17,261 nucleotides of DNA from Lachnospiraceae bacterium (GTDB lineage: Bacteria; Bacillota; Clostridia; Lachnospirales; Lachnospiraceae), in the NCBI GenBank assembly GCA_016282215.1, contig JAEEKC010000163.1, forward strand, positions 1 through 17,261. Reading direction: 5' to 3'. A model generated the notes under the pieces. It ran no database searches. It was not told the DNA's origin and was given only the letters and a program-made list of their open reading frames with translations. The position numbers were made by a program, and so were the translations under genes. Numbering within the stretch: the stretch's first letter is position 1; each line of letters opens with the position of its first letter. This document shows, piece by piece, positions 12,837 to 17,261 of this stretch.

Positions 12837-13532
12837 TCAGCCCTGTCCGTAATAAGCATTCTTTCCGTGCTTTCTTTCAAAATGTTTTTCTACCAAATAA
12901 TAGGGTGCTCTCTCTGCATCTGTCCGGAGCGCTTCCGTTTTGGCTGCCATTTTTGCCACTTCTTCCAAAACAACCGCATGGTAAACCGCAGCGGCCGCAT
13001 CCTTCCCGAAAGTGAAAGGACCATGATGCTCGCAGAGAACGCCGGGCGTGTGCAGCGGATCAAGCTCTTTATTGGCAAAGGTCTCAATGATCACAAGGCC
13101 CGTGTTTTTTTCATATGCCTCTTTAATCTCCTGCATGGTCAGCCCTCTGGTGCAGGGGATATCACCGTAAAAATAGTCCGCATGGGTGGTTCCGTATACC
13201 GGAATGCTGCGTCCTGCCTGCGCCCAGGCTACCGCTTCGGTGGAATGGGTATGCACGATACCGCCGACGCCGGGCCATGCCTTATACAGCTCCAGATGTG
13301 TCGGAGTATCGGAGGAGGGGCGAAGTTTTCCTTCCACGATATTGCCGTCAAGATCCAACACCACCAGATCTTCCGGTTTTAATTCATCATATTCCACGCC
13401 GCTGGGCTTGATGACGAACAGTCCCTTGTCTCTGTCGATACCGCTGACATTTCCCCAGGTATAGGTTACGAGCCCTCTCTTCGGCAGCTCCATATTTGCT
13501 TCATACACCTGTTGTTTTAATGCTTCTAACAT
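12837..13532 (-). CDS. araD: L-ribulose-5-phosphate 4-epimerase
   Basis: 231 residues, the same length as E. coli AraD and alignable end to end. The start at ATG 13532 has AAAGGAGG 7 nt upstream. This class II aldolase-fold enzyme converts L-ribulose 5-phosphate to D-xylulose 5-phosphate, linking L-arabinose (or ascorbate-type) catabolism to the pentose phosphate pathway in the cytoplasm. Visible signatures: TWGNVS (25-30), KPSG (42-45), SSDTPTH with Asp75, zinc ligands His94 and His96 (VHTHS), GTTHADYF with Asp119, His170 (EHHGPF) and the C-terminal KHG-AYYGQ with Tyr228. No araA or araB is adjacent, so it stands alone here. A paralogue acting on a related sugar phosphate remains possible, but the match to AraD is close. 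Confidence 0.93.
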   Translation of the reverse strand: MLEALKQQVYEANMELPKRGLVTYTWGNVSGIDRDKGLFVIKPSGVEYDELKPEDLVVLDLDGNIVEGKLRPSSDTPTHLELYKAWPGVGGIVHTHSTEAVAWAQAGRSIPVYGTTHADYFYGDIPCTRGLTMQEIKEAYEKNTGLVIIETFANKELDPLHTPGVLCEHHGPFTFGKDAAAAVYHAVVLEEVAKMAAKTEALRTDAERAPYYLVEKHFERKHGKNAYYGQG

Positions 13533-13574
13533 GCCGCATCCTCCTTTTTTCACATCAACTCGCGTACTTTCCTT

Positions 13575-13602
13575 ATTATATAACAGTTACAATTGCATTA
13601 CA
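13575..13602 (-). promoter_or_regulatory. araD promoter: TATAAT with a WalR/PhoP-type direct repeat in place of a -35
   Basis: Minus strand: TGTAAT-GCAAT-TGTAAC (13586-13602), 5 bp, then TATAAT (13575-13580). No good -35 is present at 16-18 bp. An OmpR-family activator bound to the direct repeat could replace -35 contacts. The 5' leader would be about 36 nt. The regulator is unknown; the motif is not the AraR operator type. Confidence 0.45.
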
Positions 13603-13652
13603 TGTTACCGGCCGTTTTTTACCGGTTTTGCACTGCCCTCTCACAATACACC

Positions 13653-13682
13653 ATTGCTATTACCTCAGCAATAGATTTTTTT
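13653..13682 (+). terminator. Terminator-like hairpin between divergent araD and reductase genes
   Basis: ATTGCT (13653-13658) pairs with AGCAAT (13667-13672) over an 8-nt loop and is followed by AGA and seven T residues. It points in the plus direction, upstream of the reductase promoter, and could block read-through of any antisense transcript coming from the araD side. Confidence 0.35.
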
Positions 13683-13729
13683 ATTTGTTTTTTTGATTTC
13701 TTATCTTAAATATTCCTATATTATACCCC

Positions 13730-13789
13730 CTTATATTCTTACGTTCATATTTTCTTATATTCTTATTATTCTCTGATTATCTGATTATC
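13730..13789. repeat. AT-rich short direct repeats upstream of the reductase promoter
   Basis: CTTATATTCTTA occurs exactly twice (13730-13741 and 13754-13765), and TGATTATC is tandemly repeated at 13774-13789. The stretch ends 15 bp before the -35 of the reductase promoter. It could act as an UP element or be simple-sequence drift; the rest of 13603-13729 shows nothing beyond the listed hairpin. Confidence 0.45.
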
Positions 13790-13804
13790 TTATATTTAGA
13801 AGAA

Positions 13805-13833
13805 TTGTCAGCAGCCTTCGTATCTGATATGAT
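13805..13833 (+). promoter_or_regulatory. Promoter of the Fe-S aldo/keto reductase
   Basis: TTGTCA (13805-13810), 17-bp spacer, TATGAT (13828-13833) preceded by TGA, giving an extended -10. Each hexamer differs from consensus by one base. Transcription would start near 13840, so the AAGGAGA at 13834-13840 lies at or before the transcript start; this favours ATG 13882 over TTG 13855 as the start codon. Confidence 0.7.
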
Positions 13834-13881
13834 AAGGAGAAGGCCAAAATACTATTGATCAATTCAAAATGGGAGCAAACT

Positions 13882-14910
13882 ATGAAACAGGTTACATTAG
13901 GGAGCACGAAGATCACTGTTGAAAAAAACGCCTTCGGAGCACTGCCGATCCAGCGGATCTCACAGACAGAGGCGGTGAAGCTATTACGAAAAGCCTACGA
14001 TGGCGGCATTCGTTTTTTTGATACCGCAAGATGGTATACGGACAGCGAGATCAAAGTGGGCGAGGCTTTTGAAGGCATGCGCAGCAAGGTATATATTGCC
14101 ACCAAAACAGGCGCACAGGACGCAGATCAGTTCTGGAAGGATCTTGAGACTTCCCTGACCAATCTCCGGACAGACTATCTTGATATCTATCAGTTCCATA
14201 ACCCGGCATTCTGTCCGAAACCCGGCGACGGAACAGGGCTTTACGAGGCGATGCTCAAGGCAAAAGAGCAGGGCAAGGTCCGGCATATAGGGATCACCAA
14301 CCACCGGCTTGCTGTTGCCGGGCAGGCTATCGAGTCCGGCCTTTATGAGACGCTGCAGTTTCCCTTTTCCTATCTGGCCGATGAAAAGGAGATCGAATTA
14401 GTCTCTTTATGCAAAAAAGCAGATATGGGTTTCATCGCCATGAAGGCGTTATCCGGCGGCCTGATCACAAACTCCGCAGCCGCCTATGCTTTCCTTGCCC
14501 AGTTTGATAATGTTCTCCCCATCTGGGGCATCCAGCGTGAGCGTGAACTGGATGAGTTTTTAAGTTACATTGACAATCCTCCCGCCATGACGCAGGAGAT
14601 CCGTGATCTGATCGAGCGAGAGAAAAAAGAGCTCAGCGGCGATTTTTGCCGGGGCTGCGGATATTGTATGCCCTGCCCCGCCGGAATCGAGATCAACAAC
14701 TGTGCCAGAATGGCCCTGATGCTCAGACGTGCACCTGCGAAAGCCTGGCTTTCCGAAGAATGGCAGGCAAAGATGAAACGCATCGAGAACTGCGTAGGAT
14801 GTGGCAAGTGTAAGAGCAAATGCCCCTACGGACTCGATACACCGAATTTATTAAAGAAGAACTACGAAGACTACAAAAAGGTGCTGGCTGGCGAGGCTGC
14901 GACCGACTGA
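13882..14910 (+). CDS. Aldo/keto reductase with C-terminal bis-[4Fe-4S] ferredoxin domain
   Basis: 342 residues from ATG 13882 (GGGAG 6 nt upstream). Residues 1-~245 form an AKR TIM barrel with the full catalytic tetrad: Asp47 (FFDTA), Tyr52 (WYTDSE), Lys75 (ATKTG) and His106 (QFHNP). The C-terminus carries two cysteine clusters: Cys256/259/262/265 (CRGCGYCMPCP) and Cys304/307/310/314 (CVGCGKCKSKCP), each typical of a [4Fe-4S] cluster. Fe-S AKRs of this kind are common in anaerobic Firmicutes and likely link ferredoxin-type electrons to carbonyl reduction or oxidation; the substrate is unknown. It is divergent from araD and followed 169 bp later by an SDR gene on the same strand, which has its own probable -10. 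No strong terminator separates them, so partial co-transcription is possible. Confidence 0.9.
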   Translation: MKQVTLGSTKITVEKNAFGALPIQRISQTEAVKLLRKAYDGGIRFFDTARWYTDSEIKVGEAFEGMRSKVYIATKTGAQDADQFWKDLETSLTNLRTDYLDIYQFHNPAFCPKPGDGTGLYEAMLKAKEQGKVRHIGITNHRLAVAGQAIESGLYETLQFPFSYLADEKEIELVSLCKKADMGFIAMKALSGGLITNSAAAYAFLAQFDNVLPIWGIQRERELDEFLSYIDNPPAMTQEIRDLIEREKKELSGDFCRGCGYCMPCPAGIEINNCARMALMLRRAPAKAWLSEEWQAKMKRIENCVGCGKCKSKCPYGLDTPNLLKKNYEDYKKVLAGEAATD

Positions 14911-14993
14911 GTTCTGACCGCATCTTCGGGCTTTGTTAAAAATACATTGCATATATTAATGCTTCAGTTGTAGAAATCAGAGGGGATAAAGTT

Positions 14994-14999
14994 TATAAT
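14994..14999 (+). promoter_or_regulatory. -10 element upstream of the SDR gene
   Basis: A perfect TATAAT lies about 80 bp before the SDR start codon, but there is no recognisable -35 at 16-18 bp (TTGTAG occurs at 20 bp). The leader contains a small ATCGT/ACGAT stem (15011-15027). The call rests on the -10 alone. Confidence 0.35.
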
Positions 15000-15079
15000 A
15001 GGAATCAGGGATCGTGTAAAGGACGATATGAAAACACTCTGTCAAAAAACCGTTAATGAATCAGAAGGGAGCGATACCT

Positions 15080-15799
15080 ATGGCAAAATATGCATTTATC
15101 ACCGGCGCATCCAGGGGGATCGGTGAAGCCATCGCCCGGGAACTTGCCGCCTGCGGCTATCATCTGTACCTGACCTGCCGCAGTTCTTCACAGCGTCTCA
15201 CCGCTCTGGCAAATGAACTGGCAGGCAATTATGATATAGAATGCACCAGTTTTACCGGCGATATCGGTGATGTGCATTTTGTAGAAGAATGCTTTTCGCA
15301 GGTAGAGGATCTGGATATCCTGATCAACAATGCCGGGATCTCCTATGTCGGGCTGCTGTCTGATATGGACGTGGATGACTGGAACAACGTGATCCGCACC
15401 AATCTTTCCGCCTGCTTCTATACCAGCCGCAAGGCGATCCCGCTGATGCTGAAAAAACACGCCGGACAGATCATCAACATTTCCTCCGTCTGGGGAAATG
15501 TAGGTGCCTCCATGGAGGTGGCCTATTCCGCATCCAAAGGCGGTCTGAACAGTTTCACCAGAGCACTGGCCAAAGAATTAGGACCGAGCAACATTCAGGT
15601 AAACGCCATCGCCTGCGGCGTGATCGATACAGATATGAACAAGCATCTGTCCATGGCTGATCTGGAGATCCTGAAAGGTGAGATTCCCGCAGACAGGATC
15701 GGAACATCTATTGAAGTGGCAAAAATGGTGCATCATATCATCGAAGCGCCATCCTATCTCACCGGTCAGATCATCACACTGGACGGCGGCTGGCAGTAA
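15080..15799 (+). CDS. SDR-family NAD(P)-dependent oxidoreductase (FabG-like)
   Basis: 239 residues from ATG 15080, with AAGGGAG 9 nt upstream; the in-frame ATG at 15056 is less likely because that ribosome-binding site lies downstream of it. Classical short-chain dehydrogenase fold: cofactor loop TGASRGIG (8-15), Asp61 region (GDIGD), NNAG (83-86), Asn108, catalytic Ser136 (ISSVWG) and Tyr149-x3-Lys153 (YSASK), then GVIDTDM and the C-terminal LDGGW. Length and motifs fit 3-oxoacyl-ACP reductase FabG, which reduces beta-ketoacyl-ACP in fatty acid synthesis, but no fab genes are adjacent, so it may act on another ketone or alcohol. Its last 26 bp overlap the convergent translation-factor gene. 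Confidence 0.88.
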   Translation: MAKYAFITGASRGIGEAIARELAACGYHLYLTCRSSSQRLTALANELAGNYDIECTSFTGDIGDVHFVEECFSQVEDLDILINNAGISYVGLLSDMDVDDWNNVIRTNLSACFYTSRKAIPLMLKKHAGQIINISSVWGNVGASMEVAYSASKGGLNSFTRALAKELGPSNIQVNAIACGVIDTDMNKHLSMADLEILKGEIPADRIGTSIEVAKMVHHIIEAPSYLTGQIITLDGGWQ

Positions 15800-17261
15800 A
15801 GCGGCGCAGTTCTTCTCCGGTCTCCTCCATGAGCCGCAGCAGCTCTCTCGAGGAGATCATTTTTGCGCCCTGTCCCCTGGATACGACCTGTTCAAGTCCA
15901 TCCGAAGTTGCAACCGTGATATCATATTGCTTTCTCATATCATGGACCGTTTTTTCAATGAACATGTCTGCCGTCTGGTTTTCTTTTGTATAGACCACTT
16001 TTATATTAAAGAAGCTTTCCGTGTGCTCCGTGCCGCCTTTTACCTTGTAAGCGTCAAAAACAACCCACAGCTGACCGCTTCTCGTTCCGTGAAAATCCGA
16101 CAGCATGTCTATCAGCTTTCCCCTGGCCGCGTCATAGTTTTCCCTTGCCAGAGAAGAAAGCTCACTGTCTGCGAAGATCACATTATATCCATCCACCAAA
16201 AGAAGCTGCGGCTTTGATTCGCCGGCTGTTTTCTTTACGCTCGCACCGGACTGTTGCCGGTCTGTTTCATCTCTTTGCTGCGATTCTTCCGTTGCACCGG
16301 CGCTTCGTCTTCCATTCCAGCCCCTTCCCATTTCCTCACCATTCTGGTCTGTATCTCTTTTTCCATGCCAGCTGGTTTTATAGGTGCTTTCAAAAATCGC
16401 TTTCAGCTCATCCTCTCCGGCATAGAAAGAAGCACTCGAAGATGATTTGTTCCTGCTTTTTGAATTTTTACTCTCGTTTTCATAACCTTCGTTATTATTC
16501 ATTTGCAGCCCGACGGCGGATCCGTCTGCTCCTTTTTTCAGAACAAACGGGAGATGCATATGAAGGGGCACTTCGTTCCAGGGAACAGTCACGCCGCTCC
16601 CGTGAGAACAGAATACGGAGTCTGCTTTGTTGCGCAGATCCCTTTCCGGCTCATACCCCTTTGCAGCGATCACTTCTTCTGCATTATGACAGATATCATA
16701 GCCGTCAAACTGCAGCTCGATCCGCCCGCGGCCACCGGAGAATGCAGCCAGCTGCGCCGCGAAATTGCGGGTTGTGGAAACCGGTGCCCTGCCGGTGATC
16801 AAGGTAACATCCTGTTCCATAACAGACACCTGAGCGGTCCCCGACAGTGCCTCGATCTCCGTCAATACCCTGCCAACCAGGGCCGTGGGCACAGATATCC
16901 GCAGTTTGAAATACGGCTCAAGCAAGATGCTTTTTGCCTGCATCAGCCCCTGCCGGACAGCGCGATAAGTTGCCTGTCTGAAATCCCCACCCTCGGTATG
17001 CTTGGTATGTGCCTTGCCTGCAACCAGGGTGATCTTCATATCCGTGATGGGCGCGCCGGTCAGCACACCCCTGTGTTTTTTCTCCGATAAATGCTGCAGG
17101 ATCAGCCGTTTCCAGTTGGTCGCAAGCACATCGCTCGAAACCTTGCTGCGGAAAATAAGTCCGCTGCCGCGCTCCCCCGGTTCTAAGAGCAGATGGACTT
17201 CCGCATAGTGGCGAAGCGGTTCGAAATGTCCCACGCCTTCCACCACATCCCCGATAGTCTC
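15774..17261 (-). CDS. TetM-like ribosomal GTPase (domains IV-V) fused to a YacP/Rae1-like NYN endoribonuclease domain (partial, N-terminus beyond window)
   Basis: 495 codons are visible; the frame is open through the right edge, so the G domain and domains II-III lie outside. Residues ~1-105 match EF-G/TetM domain IV (ETIGDVVEGVGHFEPLRHY) and ~106-195 domain V (LLEPYFKLRISVP; a GRxP...GYDI stretch like TetM's). The TetM tip-loop segment around YYSPVSTP is replaced by AHTKHTEG, so drug displacement is doubtful. Residues ~250-350 are a hydrophilic Asn/Ser/Lys/Glu-rich linker. Residues 353-495 are a YacP-type NYN domain with VDGYN (Asp357, Asn360), VVFDA (Asp403), TKENQTAD (Asp432) and VATSD (Asp454), so its acidic active site looks intact. 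B. subtilis YacP/Rae1 cuts mRNA in the ribosomal A site. A translation-coupled mRNA-cleaving role is inferred. Confidence 0.88.
   Translation of the reverse strand, partial: ETIGDVVEGVGHFEPLRHYAEVHLLLEPGERGSGLIFRSKVSSDVLATNWKRLILQHLSEKKHRGVLTGAPITDMKITLVAGKAHTKHTEGGDFRQATYRAVRQGLMQAKSILLEPYFKLRISVPTALVGRVLTEIEALSGTAQVSVMEQDVTLITGRAPVSTTRNFAAQLAAFSGGRGRIELQFDGYDICHNAEEVIAAKGYEPERDLRNKADSVFCSHGSGVTVPWNEVPLHMHLPFVLKKGADGSAVGLQMNNNEGYENESKNSKSRNKSSSSASFYAGEDELKAIFESTYKTSWHGKRDTDQNGEEMGRGWNGRRSAGATEESQQRDETDRQQSGASVKKTAGESKPQLLLVDGYNVIFADSELSSLARENYDAARGKLIDMLSDFHGTRSGQLWVVFDAYKVKGGTEHTESFFNIKVVYTKENQTADMFIEKTVHDMRKQYDITVATSDGLEQVVSRGQGAKMISSRELLRLMEETGEELRRFTASRRPV
15777..16205 (-). other. NYN (YacP/Rae1-like) ribonuclease domain of the fusion protein
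   Basis: 143 C-terminal residues resemble stand-alone B. subtilis YacP over their whole length, including VDGYN, VFDA, TKEN-TAD, VATSD-EQ and GQGA-SRELL. The conserved aspartates expected for metal binding are present. The domain is joined to the translation factor by a ~100-residue disordered-looking linker encoded at 16212-16514. Confidence 0.85.

Noticed and set aside
13855..13881. TTG start for the aldo/keto reductase
   Set aside because: Its possible ribosome-binding site lies at the predicted transcription start; ATG 13882 is better placed and gives the normal family N-terminus.
15028..15130. Small open frame with ATG at 15028 as a leader peptide for the SDR gene
   Set aside because: It runs into the SDR coding sequence in another frame and has only a weak ribosome-binding site; no regulatory logic is visible.
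15774..17261. Annotation as a tetracycline-resistance gene (tetM/tetO type)
   Set aside because: The domain IV tip loop lacks the TetM-like residues and the protein carries a C-terminal nuclease domain absent from Tet proteins.

Overview
The window looks like chromosomal DNA from an anaerobic clostridial Firmicute, most likely of the Lachnospiraceae type. The clues are strong GGAGG ribosome-binding sites, AT-rich intergenic regions around mid-GC genes, an aldo/keto reductase carrying two [4Fe-4S] clusters, a TetM-like translation factor fused to a YacP-type NYN nuclease, and an SH3/NlpC-P60 cell-wall hydrolase. Genus cannot be assigned by reading alone. I see no rRNA, tRNA, CRISPR array, transposase or phage gene.

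Layout. (1) Positions 1-10355, minus strand: one uninterrupted reading frame of at least 3451 codons that runs off the left edge. It starts with a textbook type IV prepilin leader (G|FTLVE) and hydrophobic helix. A globular/beta region follows, then about 19 GLUG-like 'GG[IV]xG' repeats, then two copies of a roughly 710-760-residue super-repeat. It is a giant pilin-like, probably surface-exposed fibrous protein. (2) Positions 10356-11079: a non-coding stretch with several palindromes, two DnaA-box-like 9-mers and a perfect 9-bp hairpin. (3) Positions 11080-12648, minus: a secreted two-SH3, NlpC/P60 hydrolase behind a near-consensus promoter. (4) Positions 12837-13532, minus: araD (L-ribulose-5-phosphate 4-epimerase). 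(5) Positions 13882-14910, plus: Fe-S aldo/keto reductase. (6) Positions 15080-15799, plus: SDR-family (FabG-like) oxidoreductase. (7) Positions 15774-17261, minus, cut by the right edge: C-terminal half of a TetM/EF-G-like factor (domains IV and V), a low-complexity linker and a Rae1/YacP-like NYN ribonuclease domain. Its 3' end overlaps the SDR gene by 26 bp.

How the parts relate. The genes do not form one obvious pathway; most look like single-gene units with their own promoters. Two themes stand out. One is the cell envelope: the giant pilin-like protein and the secreted NlpC/P60 enzyme are neighbours, and WalR-type direct repeats (TGTAAY-N5-TGTAAY) lie at the hydrolase promoter, with another at the araD promoter. 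The other is ribosome quality control or stress: a TetM-like GTPase fused to an A-site-type mRNA endonuclease. The giant pilin-like protein and the translation-factor/NYN fusion are the best candidates for poorly described biology.
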